Below are positions 37,227 through 46,148 of a DNA stretch of 64,000 bases, in pieces. The notes below the pieces were generated by a model, which was not told where the DNA came from, did no database searches, and saw only the letters and a program-made list of their open reading frames with translations. Source of the stretch: Clostridium sp. AM49-4BH (lineage in GTDB: Bacteria; Bacillota; Clostridia; Lachnospirales; Lachnospiraceae); contig NZ_QUFB01000002.1 in the NCBI RefSeq assembly GCF_003478335.1, forward strand, positions 75,537 through 139,536, given 5' to 3'. Both the position numbers and the translations under genes were made by a program. Position 1 is the first letter of the stretch. Each line of letters opens with the position of its first letter.

Positions 37227-37829
37227 ATGGAACAGAACGTGAAGTGCCGTCAGGCTGAGGTGACAAGAAAGACCGGAGAAACGGATATTACGATCCGTTT
37301 AAATTTGGATGGAACAGGGAAAGCTTCTATTCAGACCGGGATTGGATTCTTTGATCATATGTTGAATAGTTTTGCCAGACATGGGTTGTTTGATCTGGAA
37401 GTACAGGCAAAGGGTGATCTGGAGGTGGACTGCCATCATACGATAGAGGACACCGGAATTGTTTTGGGTGAGGCGATCCGTCAGGCTGTAGGGGATAAAA
37501 AGGGCATCTGCCGTTTTGGCGAGTGCATCTTGCCGATGGATGAAACGCTAGTACTATGTGCATTGGATCTGTCAGGCAGACCATACCTGCGCTATCATCT
37601 GGACCTTACAGTTCCATCTGTGGGACAGTTCGATACGGAGATGGTTCATGAATTCTTTTATGCAGTAAGCTATGCAGCAGGAATGAATCTTCATGTAAAA
37701 CAGCTCGATGGGGAGAACAATCATCACATTATTGAGGCTGCTTTTAAGTCGTTTGCAAAAGCATTGGATCGTGCAGTGAGTTATGACGGACGTATATCTG
37801 ATGTATTATCAACCAAAGGAAGCCTATAG
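37227..37829 (+). CDS. hisB: Imidazoleglycerol-phosphate dehydratase
   Basis: A 200-residue monofunctional HisB dehydratase. The metal-binding histidine motifs are present: [31 protein letters not shown], and later [15 protein letters not shown] and [18 protein letters not shown] use ATG 37227 (MEQNVKC), six bases after AAATGAGG; the in-frame ATG at 37215 lies within that ribosome-binding sequence. Confidence 0.95.
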   Translation: MEQNVKCRQAEVTRKTGETDITIRLNLDGTGKASIQTGIGFFDHMLNSFARHGLFDLEVQAKGDLEVDCHHTIEDTGIVLGEAIRQAVGDKKGICRFGECILPMDETLVLCALDLSGRPYLRYHLDLTVPSVGQFDTEMVHEFFYAVSYAAGMNLHVKQLDGENNHHIIEAAFKSFAKALDRAVSYDGRISDVLSTKGSL

Positions 37830-37839
37830 GAGGACGATT

Positions 37840-39102
37840 ATGAACCACAAAAAGATAATTCCTTTTATTAATGCAGAGAATGAGTATCCTGCAAATGTCA
37901 TTCAGTTGGCAAACCGCTATTCCTGTGAGGGTGCGGACGAATTGTTTTTATATAATTATACCGGAGATGAAGCTTCCAGAGAGGAGTTTTTGTCTACCGT
38001 GCGGGAGATTGAAAAACAGATCGACATTCCATTTACGGTTGGAATCTATGTATCACGGTTTGAGGATGCCAAAAAGGCACTCTATACCGGAGCAAGTTCT
38101 GTTGTGATCCGTAAGGCTTTGCTGCCGGAGGAGAAAGAATTAAATGAGATCCTGCGCCGTTTTGATCGTGATAAACTGGCTGTGGAAGTCGACATGAAGG
38201 CTGATTTTCAAAATGCGGAACAGCTCAATGCTTTTTATGAGCAGGGATTTGGTACGGTCGTGTTAAAGCATATTGATACGACAAAGAGTTTTAGTGATGC
38301 GATCGATCAGTGCAAAATGACGGTTTTGATCCGAGATGGATTGATCCGTAATGATCTAAGTGAGTTGCTTTCCTATAGCAATGTATACGGTGTATCAACT
38401 AATTATTTTGAGGACAAAGATATTTATAAAGCAAAACGTGCATTGAAGCAGAATGGTATAGCTGTGGAAGTTTTTGAAAGCCTGATTGATTTTGCTGATT
38501 TTAAGCTGGATGCCAATGGGTTGATCCCGGCAATTGTGCAGGATTACCGCACCGGTGAAGTTCTTATGCTTGGATATATGAATGAGGAGTCTTATGCGAA
38601 GACGATCGAAACAGGCCGCATGACATATTTCAGCCGAAGCAGACAGAAACTTTGGTTAAAGGGTGAAACTTCCGGTCATTTTCAGTATGTTAAATCATTG
38701 TCGTTAGATTGTGATAATGATACGATTCTTGCTAAAGTGCGTCAGATCGGTGCTGCCTGTCATACCGGCAATCGAAGCTGTTTTTTCAAAGAATTGGCCA
38801 AGAAAGAATATATTCAGACGAATCCTCTTACCGTATTGATGGAAGATTACAACGTTATTATGGAACGAAAAAATCATCCAAAGGAAGGTTCGTATACGAA
38901 TTATCTGTTTGATAAGGGAATCGATAAGATTCTTAAGAAATGTGGAGAAGAGGCAACGGAGATTGTGATCGCTGCCAAAAATCCGGATGCAGAAGAGCTG
39001 CGCTATGAGATTGCAGATTTCCTGTATCATATGATGGTCTTGATGGCAGAATGTGGTTTGGACTGGAATGATATCACGAAGGAATTGGTGAATCGCAGGT
39101 AA
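37840..39102 (+). CDS. hisIE: HisIE with an N-terminal degenerate HisA/HisF-like barrel
   Basis: A 420-residue fusion. Residues about 215-325 are phosphoribosyl-AMP cyclohydrolase (HisI), with zinc ligands around C291, C307, H308 and C314. Residues about 333-420 are phosphoribosyl-ATP pyrophosphatase (His[20 protein letters not shown]). The first 210 residues resemble a HisF/HisA TIM barrel ([20 protein letters not shown]), but the catalytic aspartate at position 11 of HisF is asparagine (N11) and the glycine-rich phosphate loop (VGGG) reads VGIY. It is probably a non-catalytic barrel. The start is ATG 37840 behind AGGAGG. hisH, hisA, hisF and hisC are not in this cluster. Confidence 0.9.
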   Translation: MNHKKIIPFINAENEYPANVIQLANRYSCEGADELFLYNYTGDEASREEFLSTVREIEKQIDIPFTVGIYVSRFEDAKKALYTGASSVVIRKALLPEEKELNEILRRFDRDKLAVEVDMKADFQNAEQLNAFYEQGFGTVVLKHIDTTKSFSDAIDQCKMTVLIRDGLIRNDLSELLSYSNVYGVSTNYFEDKDIYKAKRALKQNGIAVEVFESLIDFADFKLDANGLIPAIVQDYRTGEVLMLGYMNEESYAKTIETGRMTYFSRSRQKLWLKGETSGHFQYVKSLSLDCDNDTILAKVRQIGAACHTGNRSCFFKELAKKEYIQTNPLTVLMEDYNVIMERKNHPKEGSYTNYLFDKGIDKILKKCGEEATEIVIAAKNPDAEELRYEIADFLYHMMVLMAECGLDWNDITKELVNRR

Positions 39103-39123
39103 TAATAAGAAGGAGGAGAAGAT

Positions 39124-39318
39124 ATGATTGGTGTTTTGTTAGCAAAGGGGATTGCTGATCTGTCCTTTGGAGGTGCGCTGCTTTGGTATGTCGTTAAATA
39201 TATCGTCAGTGCTGCTCTTGCCGTCGCAGCGGTTATGTTGGGAATCCGCCTGCGCAAAAATAAAAACGCAAAGACAGAGCAGTTAGCAGTGGATAAGGAA
39301 AGTGCTCATGGAAATTGA
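39124..39318 (+). CDS. Small single-pass or hairpin membrane protein
   Basis: A 64-residue protein with a hydrophobic segment (about residues 18-42, ALLWYVVKYIVSAALAVAAV) and a basic, then acidic, C-terminal tail. It follows hisIE by 21 bp behind AAGGAGGAG and overlaps the CYTH gene by 11 bp, so it looks genuinely translated. No family is recognised. Confidence 0.6.
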   Translation: MIGVLLAKGIADLSFGGALLWYVVKYIVSAALAVAAVMLGIRLRKNKNAKTEQLAVDKESAHGN

Positions 39319-39796
39319 GAAAAAATATCAGATCAAAGAAATGCCTTGTTTGGATGGAGCTATGACAAAGGAAATGGAGCAGGGGTATCTCTGCACGGAT
39401 CCGGTAGTGCGTATCAGACGAAGCAATGACAAGTATATTTTGACCTGTAAATCCTTTGATGGAATGATTGGCGAAAGACGGGCGGATGTTCGTATGTGCC
39501 AGGAGTATGAGATAAACCTGCCGGAGGAAAGTTATAAGCATCTGCGCCAGAAGGTAGATGGCGGCTTGATCTCTAAGACACGGTATATTATTCCGTTAGC
39601 AGATGGACATATTGCGGAATTAGATGTATTTCATGGTCCCTTAGAGGGACTTCGTTTTGTTGAAGTGGAATTTCAGGATGAGGAAGATGCAGATCTGTTT
39701 GTTCCGCCGGAATGGTTTGGTCAAAATGTAAGTGGTGATAAACGTTATTCCAACAGTTTTTTGTCAACGCAGACAGGGCTGGAAGCGTTTTTGTAA
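39308..39796 (+). CDS. CYTH domain protein
   Basis: A 162-residue CYTH-fold protein. The family signature ExExK is at the N-terminus (MEIEKKY). Paired basic and acidic strands follow (VRIRRSNDKYILTCK, IAELDVFHG, FVEVEFQDEEDA). CYTH proteins bind triphosphates and metals; known members include inorganic triphosphatase and class IV adenylate cyclase, so the substrate here is open. I chose ATG 39308 with AAGGA eight bases upstream. Confidence 0.85.
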   Translation: MEIEKKYQIKEMPCLDGAMTKEMEQGYLCTDPVVRIRRSNDKYILTCKSFDGMIGERRADVRMCQEYEINLPEESYKHLRQKVDGGLISKTRYIIPLADGHIAELDVFHGPLEGLRFVEVEFQDEEDADLFVPPEWFGQNVSGDKRYSNSFLSTQTGLEAFL

Positions 39797-39880
39797 ATAC
39801 AAAGTAAATCCGAATGAAGACAAAATAATGCGACTACAGGGAAATTCGGTTACTGCAATAAAAAATAATGGAGGCACATT

Positions 39881-40758
39881 ATGTTTAAAATTTTGAAGAA
39901 AGAATACCTTGCCAATAATATCTGGCTTATGGATATTGAGGCACCAAGAGTGGCAAAACACTGTCAGCCGGGTCAGTTTGTCATTGTCAAGACCGATGAA
40001 AAAGGAGAGCGTATTCCGCTTACGGTATGTGATTATGACCGCGAGCAGGGAAGTGTTACGATTGTATTTCAGACAGTTGGAGCATCTACTACGGAGATGG
40101 CAAAGTATGAGGTTGGAGAATCCTTTATGGATTTTGTAGGACCGCTTGGATGTGCATCTGAGTTGATCAAGATGCCATTAGATGAGTTGAAAAAGGAGAA
40201 GATCCTTTTTGTATGTGGTGGTGTAGGTACTGCACCGGTATATCCACAGGTAAAATGGATGAAAGAACATGGTGTTGATGTCGATGTTATTATCGGCGCC
40301 CGCACAAAAGATATTATTATTTTGGAAAATGAGATGCGCAAAGTAGCTGCGAATCTTTATATTGCTACCGATGATGGTTCTTATGAGTTCAAAGGTAACG
40401 GCTGTGACAAGATCAATGATCTGATCGGACAGGGTAAGGAATATACGAGGTTGTAGCGATTGGACCGATGATCATGATGAAATTTGTATGTAAGCTTACA
40501 AAAGAGCTCGGTATCCCTACGATCGTCAGCATGAACCCGATTATGGTCGATGGAACAGGTATGTGTGGTGCGTGTCGTTTGAAAGTTGGCGATGAGATCA
40601 AATTTGCCTGTGTAGATGGACCTGAGTTTGATGGACATTTGGTTGACTTTGACCAGGCAATGCTGCGTCAGCGTATGTACAAGACAGAAGAAGGCAGAGC
40701 AATGTTGAAATTGCAGGAAGGTGATACCCATCACGGTGGATGTGGCCAGTGCCATTAA
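39881..40758 (+). pseudogene. nfnA: NfnA-type FAD/NAD-binding subunit, interrupted by a frameshift
   Basis: The protein belongs to the sulfide/dihydroorotate dehydrogenase-like family. With the GltA-like gene next door it matches the NfnAB pair, an electron-bifurcating NADH-dependent ferredoxin:NADP oxidoreductase. The first frame runs 39881-40456 (FAD domain, ILFVCGGVGTAPVYPQ), the second 40468-40758, with C-terminal cysteines GMCGACRLKVG and GGCGQC for a [2Fe-2S] cluster. One base is missing near 40445; reading GAATATGACGAGG restores KEYDEVVAIGPMIMMK and a 292-residue protein. No slippery motif is present. An assembly indel is likely. Confidence 0.85.
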
Positions 40759-40801
40759 TGATAGAACAAAATAGAATAAACACTTCGAATGGAGGATAAC
40801 A

Positions 40802-42189
40802 ATGGAAGTAGATGTAATGAAGAGAGTTCCTGTACGTGAGCAGGACCCGAAGGTACGTGCCAAGAACTTTGAAGAAGTATGTCTTGGATACAATAGAGAA
40901 GAGGCAACGGCAGAGGCATCTCGCTGCCTGCAGTGTAAAAATCCGCAGTGTGTGAAAGGCTGTCCGGTAAATATTGATATTCCGGGATTTATTGGCAAGC
41001 TCGTAGAGGGCAGTGTAGAAGATGCTTATCATGTGATCAGTAAGTACTCTGCACTTCCGGCTGTATGTGGTCGTGTATGTCCACAGGAGAGCCAGTGTGA
41101 GTCCAAATGTATCCGCGGAATCAAAGGTGATGCTGTTTCTATCGGTAAGCTAGAGCGCTATGTTGCAGATACAGCAAGAGAAGAAGGCATTAAGCCGGCA
41201 CCTGCAGAGACGAAGAACGGCAAGAAAGTTGCAGTGATCGGTTCCGGACCTGCAGGACTTACCTGTGCAGGAGATCTTGCAAAGCTTGGTTACGATGTTA
41301 CTATTTTTGAGGCGCTGCATAAGGCTGGTGGCGTATTATCTTATGGTATTCCGGAGTTCCGTCTGCCAAAGACAAAAGTAGTAGATAAGGAAGTAGAAAA
41401 CGTACAGTCACTGGGCGTTAAGATTGAGACAAACGTTGTGATCGGTAAGGCAACAACAATAGATGAGTTATTAGAGGAGGAAGGATTCGATGCGGTATTC
41501 GTAGGATCCGGTGCAGGTCTTCCTAGATTTATGGGTATTCCGGGCGAGAATGCCAATGGCGTTTTCTCTGCCAATGAGTATTTGACCAGAAGTAACCTTA
41601 TGAAAGCCTTTGACGAGAACTATGACACACCGATCATGCCGGCAAGAAAGTTGCTGTTGTTGGTGGTGGTAACGTAGCAATGGATGCAGCCAGAACTGCA
41701 CTTCGTCTGGGGGCTGAAGTTCATATTGTATATCGACGCAGCGAAGAAGAACTTCCTGCACGTGTCGAGGAAGTGCATCATGCAAAGGAAGAGGGAATTA
41801 TTTTTGATCTCCTCACAAATCCAACACAGATCTTTACCGATGAAGATGGTAACGTTTCCGGTATGGAATGCATCCGTATGGAGCTTGGTGAGCCGGATGA
41901 ATCCGGAAGACGCAGACCGGTGGAGATTGCCGGATCTGAGTTTACGCTGGATGTAGATACCGTTATCATGTCTTTGGGAACCAGCCCAAATCCATTGATC
42001 TCTTCGACAACGAAGGGATTAGAGACAAACCGTCGTAAATGTATCGTTGCAGAGGAGCAGAATGGTCAGACATCAAAGGCAAAGGTATATGCCGGTGGTG
42101 ATGCTGTTACCGGTGCTGCTACGGTTATTTTGGCAATGGGAGCCGGTAAAGCTGCTGCAAAGGGTATTCATGAATTCCTGAGCAAGTAA
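40802..42189 (+). pseudogene. nfnB: NfnB / glutamate synthase small-subunit-like protein, interrupted by a frameshift
   Basis: This is a GltD-like flavoprotein with N-terminal iron-sulfur cysteines (CLQCKNPQCVKGCP and CGRVCPQESQCESKC) and two dinucleotide-binding sites (VIGSGPAGLTCAGDLAKLGY and VVGGGNVAMDAARTAL). Databases often call it GltA, NADPH-dependent glutamate synthase; the nfnA-like neighbour makes NfnB the better guess, since no large glutamate synthase subunit is adjacent. The frame breaks near 41640: ATGCCGGCAAG lacks one G relative to the expected ATGCCGGGCAAG. Restoring it gives one 462-residue protein. The two open frames are 40802-41677 and 41680-42189. Confidence 0.87.
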
Positions 42190-42268
42190 TACGTATAAGT
42201 GAGTTTGCTGTCACGTAAGACCATGGACTGCAAATGGCGAGATCGTATTAACGAATAAACCGGATATC

Positions 42269-42307
42269 GGACTGTCGGAAGAGAGGACTCTTCCGGCGGT
42301 CTTTTTT
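42269..42307 (+). terminator. Intrinsic terminator after nfnB
   Basis: GACTGTCGGAAGAG pairs with CTCTTCCGGCGGTC (G-U pairs included) across a short loop, followed by TTTTTT. Confidence 0.85.
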
Positions 42308-42310
42308 ACT

Positions 42311-42353
42311 TTAATTAATAACTGAAACTGCTGTTGTGTAGTGTGCGATCACC
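42311..42353 (-). repeat. Short dispersed repeat, copy 1 (inverse of 52637-52676)
   Basis: Read on the minus strand, this segment carries ACACAACAGCAGTTTC followed by TTAATTAA, and matches 52637-52676 over about 40 bases with a few differences. It lies just after the nfnB terminator. Meaning unknown. Confidence 0.6.
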
Positions 42354-43024
42354 GCACAGAGTACTTGAAAGTACGAATTTATAGGGATTCTTCGGGATTT
42401 TAGGCAAAAAAATTGTGCATATTGTATGGTTTGAAAGAGCAAAAAAGACAAATTGCACAAAATCAGGGTTGTCAATTGTTGTATTATCTGATTTTCTTTG
42501 TGAGAATTGCTATTTATGAGCATTTTTATTAGTACATACGTCCATTGCCCGGATGATATCATTTTGGTACGATATTACTAGTCCAGTGAGTGAGAAACAT
42601 ACACAAGATTTCAGTTTGCTGGACTGGAAAATCCAATTGTCAGGCAGATCATCTGATTGACATTCTAAGTTTTTGAAGGGTCTTTTGTTCATAATCACAT
42701 TGAGAGAGTAAAGCAGCTTTCATATAGTATTTCTATTCATGATTTATTTCAGAATAAGTTCCCATATCGGACAAATCTACCTTTTACTAAAACACGATTT
42801 CTTCCATCGCTGTGCAACAGGGCAAAAAGAGGGATGATAGCTGTAGACAGCATAGAAGAGAACCGGATTTTCAAATGGAGTCGTTCATTAGGTTTCTCGA
42901 GGTTATAAGCTTTGATAGGGTGGGAGTATCGGGAAACCTCAAATTCAGCACAGATGAAACGGGCTGTTATAGCTTGTTTTGTCGAGAGTACATCAAGCAA
43001 ATAGGGTATGGAGGAGATTATAGG
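42354..43024. other. Intergenic region without a recognised gene
   Basis: About 670 bp between the nfnB terminator and the DUF5688 gene. Short open frames on both strands have no ribosome-binding site and no recognised similarity. A frame open to 42812 upstream of the DUF5688 start shows no conserved character. The stretch could hold a decayed gene, long leader or small RNA, but nothing specific can be supported. Confidence 0.4.
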
Positions 43025-43981
43025 ATGTATGATTTTGAAGAGTTTAAAAATGTTATGGAACAGATGGTAAAAGAAAAATTTTCGGAGGGATATCAAGTCG
43101 AACGGCATAAAGTGATCAAAAACAATCAACTTGAATTGGATAGTTTGGTAATATTGACAGAGGATACTAATGTATCACCACAGTTTTATATGCAGCAGCT
43201 CTATCCAAGATATGAACAGGGAGAGACGATGGAACAGTTAGTAGCTGACATTGTTTCGACCTATCACGAAACAGCCAAAAACAATCGGTTCGACAGTGAG
43301 AATCTTACATTGGAGGCGTGTCGGGAACAAATTATTTACCGAGTGGTATCTTTAGAGAAAAATGAAGAGCAGTTGGCGGAAGTTCCTTACATTCCATTTA
43401 TGGATCTGGCAATCACTTTTCATTGTCTGATGGTGCAGGATGAACATGGAATTGCCTCTTTCCGGATCAGCCTTGATCTAATGCAGAAATGGGGATTGGA
43501 TCATCAGACGTTGTTTACGATCGCACAAAACAATACGATGAAGCGTTTCCCGATTTCTATATGTCGTATGGAAACTATGTTATATGAGTTCTTTCAGCAG
43601 ACAGATCATGAAAGCTCCTTGGATGATATTATGCAGACGGGGGATGAAAATATTTGGGGGAATCGAGCGTTTTGGGCAAAAAGTCGCGAAGGTGATCCAT
43701 ATGTTCTAACAAATTCGTCGAAGATTAATGGTGCGGCGGTTGTTTTGTATCCGCAATGCTTACAGCATATAGGAGAAAATATAGGAGGCAATTATTATTT
43801 GCTGCCTAGCAGCATCCATGAAATGATCATTATGCCGGAAAATGCAACAATGTCTCGGAAAGAATTGTGTGAGATGGTTACGGAGGTCAACGCGCAGTAT
43901 GTTGAGCAGGATGAAGTATTATCGGATGCCGTTTATTATTATTCCTGTGTCAATAAAACATTGCAGATCTGCAACGGATAG
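43025..43981 (+). CDS. DUF5688 family protein
   Basis: A 318-residue protein resembling DUF5688, a family abundant in Lachnospiraceae, usually in several copies per genome and of unknown function. It begins MYDFEEFKNVMEQMV and contains a YMQQLYPRYEQGETMEQLVADIV segment and a C-terminal MSRKELCEMVTEVN stretch typical of the family. No signal peptide or membrane helix is visible, so it is probably cytoplasmic. I placed the start at ATG 43025 behind GGAGGA; the frame is open back to 42812 but lacks a ribosome-binding site there. Confidence 0.85.
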   Translation: MYDFEEFKNVMEQMVKEKFSEGYQVERHKVIKNNQLELDSLVILTEDTNVSPQFYMQQLYPRYEQGETMEQLVADIVSTYHETAKNNRFDSENLTLEACREQIIYRVVSLEKNEEQLAEVPYIPFMDLAITFHCLMVQDEHGIASFRISLDLMQKWGLDHQTLFTIAQNNTMKRFPISICRMETMLYEFFQQTDHESSLDDIMQTGDENIWGNRAFWAKSREGDPYVLTNSSKINGAAVVLYPQCLQHIGENIGGNYYLLPSSIHEMIIMPENATMSRKELCEMVTEVNAQYVEQDEVLSDAVYYYSCVNKTLQICNG

Positions 43982-44092
43982 CTTAATACATATCATTTAT
44001 TAAGCGATATGAGGTTGTGAAAAAAAATTGAGGAATGGGAAGTTATTACAAGTTTGTACTAAGTAGCTATTTAAAAAGAGTTAGAAATTGTG

Positions 44093-44098
44093 TATAAT
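44093..44098 (+). promoter_or_regulatory. -10 element before the YjfB-like gene
   Basis: A consensus TATAAT lies 41 bp upstream of the YjfB-like start codon. No convincing -35 box or flagellar sigma motif was found at the right spacing. Confidence 0.4.
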
Positions 44099-44139
44099 AG
44101 GAAAAAGAGTTTTGCTTAAACAGCAAAGGAGTGGATTTT

Positions 44140-44328
44140 ATGGATATGGTAAATAGTATTGCCGATATGTCGATCGCGATGGCAGGCAATCAGTTGATGA
44201 CTAATGTCAGCACGGCAGTTCTTGATATGACGATGGATACCTATCAGGAACAGGCTGCGGAACTGACTAAAATGATGGAGACTTCTGTGACACCCCATTT
44301 AGGACAGCATATCGACATGACGATTTAA
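44140..44328 (+). CDS. YjfB-like putative motility protein
   Basis: A 62-residue protein fitting the YjfB family: a short methionine-rich amphipathic helix (MVNSIADMSIAMAGNQLM) followed by ELTKMMETSVTPHLGQHID. Family members are found in flagellated Firmicutes and are annotated as putative motility proteins without a proven role. The start is ATG 44140, after AAAGGAG. No flagellar genes lie in the window; the solo cheR at 25269 is the only other motility-linked gene. Confidence 0.75.
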   Translation: MDMVNSIADMSIAMAGNQLMTNVSTAVLDMTMDTYQEQAAELTKMMETSVTPHLGQHIDMTI

Positions 44329-44342
44329 GAGGACAATGAAAT

Positions 44343-44376
44343 GGAAACGAGACAGTCTTACGACTGGCTCGTTTCT
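44343..44376 (+). terminator. Hairpin terminator after the YjfB-like gene
   Basis: GAAACGAGACAGTC faces GACTGGCTCGTTTC across a four-base loop with one mismatch. The T-run after it is weak, so termination efficiency is uncertain. Confidence 0.6.
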
Positions 44377-44476
44377 TGATTACAAAAAAATGGAGTCTGT
44401 GGTAATTATGATGGAATGCTATAATGATATTGTGTTTGATCGTTTCGTGTGAGAAGAGTTTGTATGGGAGGATAGA

Positions 44477-44950
44477 ATGATGAAAAAGAAGTTAAATATT
44501 AATTGGACAATAGTAGCAATTATATTGACGATAATCGGTGTTGGATATTTTATTTCATTGGTTCATGAGGTGAATGAGAAAGATCGTGAAAGAGAATATA
44601 ATATACATCATTATTCCACAGGAAAGAGTTCATCAGGGAGTTATTCAACCGGTGGCAGCTCGTCAGGAACGTCGTCATATGGTAATAGTTCGACATCCGG
44701 CAGTAGTTCGACATCCGGGAGCAGTACATCCGGGAGTAGCTCGTCTGGCAGCAGTACATCCGGGAGCAGCTCATCAGGAAGCAGTTCATCCTATAACAGA
44801 AATTACAACAGTGGATCTTCGAGTAAATCTTTTGATGCGGATGACTATGATGTAGATGGTTATTATGAAGATAATAAATCGGATTATGATAATTACGATG
44901 ATGCCTATGATGCTTTTGAAGATGACGAGGATTCGTGGGATGATTATTGA
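44477..44950 (+). CDS. Membrane-anchored Ser/Gly-rich low-complexity protein
   Basis: A 157-residue protein with a basic start, one transmembrane helix (about residues 10-28), a Ser/Gly/Thr-rich tract (about 50-112, built from SGSS and TSGSS units) and a very acidic Asp/Tyr-rich tail (about 118-157). The layout suggests a membrane-tethered disordered surface or cytoplasmic-tail protein. No family is recognised. The start is ATG 44477 behind GGGAGGAT; ATG 44480 is also possible. Confidence 0.65.
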   Translation: MMKKKLNINWTIVAIILTIIGVGYFISLVHEVNEKDREREYNIHHYSTGKSSSGSYSTGGSSSGTSSYGNSSTSGSSSTSGSSTSGSSSSGSSTSGSSSSGSSSSYNRNYNSGSSSKSFDADDYDVDGYYEDNKSDYDNYDDAYDAFEDDEDSWDDY

Positions 44951-45003
44951 TGCAAATGGAATAGAGAAGCTTACCAATATTAAAAGTACACCAGATCCGT
45001 GCC

Positions 45004-45032
45004 TTGACGGTTATATTCCCTTATGCTATAAT
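45004..45032 (+). promoter_or_regulatory. Promoter of tRNA-Arg
   Basis: TTGACG at 45004-45009 and TATAAT at 45027-45032, spacer 17 bp, ending 18 bp before the tRNA gene. Confidence 0.85.
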
Positions 45033-45050
45033 ATTTCTCGCTGATTAATT

Positions 45051-45123
45051 GCACCTGTAGCTCAGTGGATAGAGCAACGGTTTCCGGAACCGTGTGCCGG
45101 GGGTTCGAGTCCCTCCAGGTGCG
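45051..45123 (+). tRNA. tRNA-Arg (anticodon CCG)
   Basis: A 73-base cloverleaf: acceptor stem GCACCTG/CAGGTGC, D arm GCTC...GAGC, anticodon stem ACGGT/ACCGT with loop TTCCGGA (anticodon CCG, reading CGG), five-base variable loop, and T arm GGGGG-TTCGAGT-CCCTC with one G-U pair. The discriminator base is G and CCA is not encoded. Only 30 bp separate it from the next start codon, so the downstream gene may share its promoter. Confidence 0.97.
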
Positions 45124-45152
45124 TTTTGATATTTGAGGAAGGATGTGGGTAT

Positions 45153-45980
45153 ATGCCGCTGCGATATAAAAAGTTTATTTTAATCTTTACGCTGGCAGTT
45201 ATGTTTATTGGGTTGGGAACATTTTCTTTGATGGCTCCGGATCTTAATTTTTCGTTGTCAGCCACGAAGAGTGATGAACAGAATATAGCGGATGCGATAA
45301 AAGGCAAGTCGGATAAAGATATTAAAGAAGAGATTACCGATCTTGTGAAAGAATATTTTGATGCCAGACAGAAAGTAGATATGGATGCCTTGGCAGATTG
45401 TGTGACCGATGTGGACAACATTGACGAGCGCAAGTTGGTGGCGGCAGCGGAATATATTGAAAAATATGAGAATATTTCCTGCACGATCAAGGAAGGCTAT
45501 GAAACAGGAAGTTATCGTGTTTACGCCTATCATGAAGATAAATTATATGATATTGATACGAAGATTCCATCGCTTACGGCATTATACATCAAGATGCAGC
45601 CGGATGGAAGATTTATGTTGCATTTTGGGACCTTGTCCGGCAAAGAGCAGAAGAAGATTGAAAAGCTGGATGCCAGCAAAGACGTCAAGGCGTTGCAGGA
45701 TTCGGTTAATAAGAAATTAGAGGAGCTTCAAAGTACAAATCAAGAAGTTCGTGATTTCTGCAATATGTTGAATGAGTCTTCGGGCGATGGACCGGAAAGC
45801 ACGGCTAATATTGATGAAGAAGCCGGAAGTGCGAATGGAGCAACCCCGGTGCCAACCGCACAGGGGGCACAAACACAAGCACCGGCGGCGACACAGGCTC
45901 CGGCGGCGACACAGGCTCCGATGGCAACACAAGCACCGGCAGCGACGCAGGCACCAGCCGCTACACAGGCTGCACAGTAA
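45153..45980 (+). CDS. Exported or membrane-anchored protein with Ala/Pro/Thr/Gln repeat tail
   Basis: A 275-residue protein. An N-terminal hydrophobic segment (about residues 7-28) is followed by an extracytoplasmic domain of about 190 residues with an NTF2-like flavour (VKEYFDARQKVDMDALADCV), and a C-terminal tail made of APAATQ-type hexamers. No specific family is recognised. The start is ATG 45153 behind GAGGAAGGA. It begins 29 bp after the tRNA-Arg and ends before a terminator. Confidence 0.7.
   Translation: MPLRYKKFILIFTLAVMFIGLGTFSLMAPDLNFSLSATKSDEQNIADAIKGKSDKDIKEEITDLVKEYFDARQKVDMDALADCVTDVDNIDERKLVAAAEYIEKYENISCTIKEGYETGSYRVYAYHEDKLYDIDTKIPSLTALYIKMQPDGRFMLHFGTLSGKEQKKIEKLDASKDVKALQDSVNKKLEELQSTNQEVRDFCNMLNESSGDGPESTANIDEEAGSANGATPVPTAQGAQTQAPAATQAPAATQAPMATQAPAATQAPAATQAAQ
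45878..45976 (+). repeat. Tandem hexapeptide-coding repeat
   Basis: Five imperfect 18-bp units encode APAATQ (one unit reads APMATQ) at the 3' end of the exported-protein gene. Repeat number could vary between strains. Confidence 0.75.
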
Positions 45981-46001
45981 ATGAGGAAGTATAGGTAAGA
46001 T

Positions 46002-46032
46002 AAGGTGATTCTTTTGAAGAGTCACCTTTTTC
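46002..46032 (+). terminator. Intrinsic terminator after the repeat-tail protein
   Basis: AAGGTGATTCTT pairs with AAGAGTCACCTT (one G-U) across a three-base loop, followed by TTTT. Confidence 0.8.
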
Positions 46033-46148
46033 CATAAGGAAAGCAGGCAACACAGATGAGACTGCGTTTTGGGGTATACAGGCATGAAGCAGTAGGAAAG
46101 AAGTTCGCAGAGTTACTTTGCGGATGGAGAAAGGAATGTAACAATAGT

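Noticed and set aside
42510..42698. A 62-codon minus-strand frame in the intergenic region
   Set aside because: It has no ribosome-binding site and no recognised similarity.
45051..45123. tRNA-Arg as an integration site for a mobile element
   Set aside because: No integrase, no duplicated tRNA 3' end and no foreign gene block follow it.
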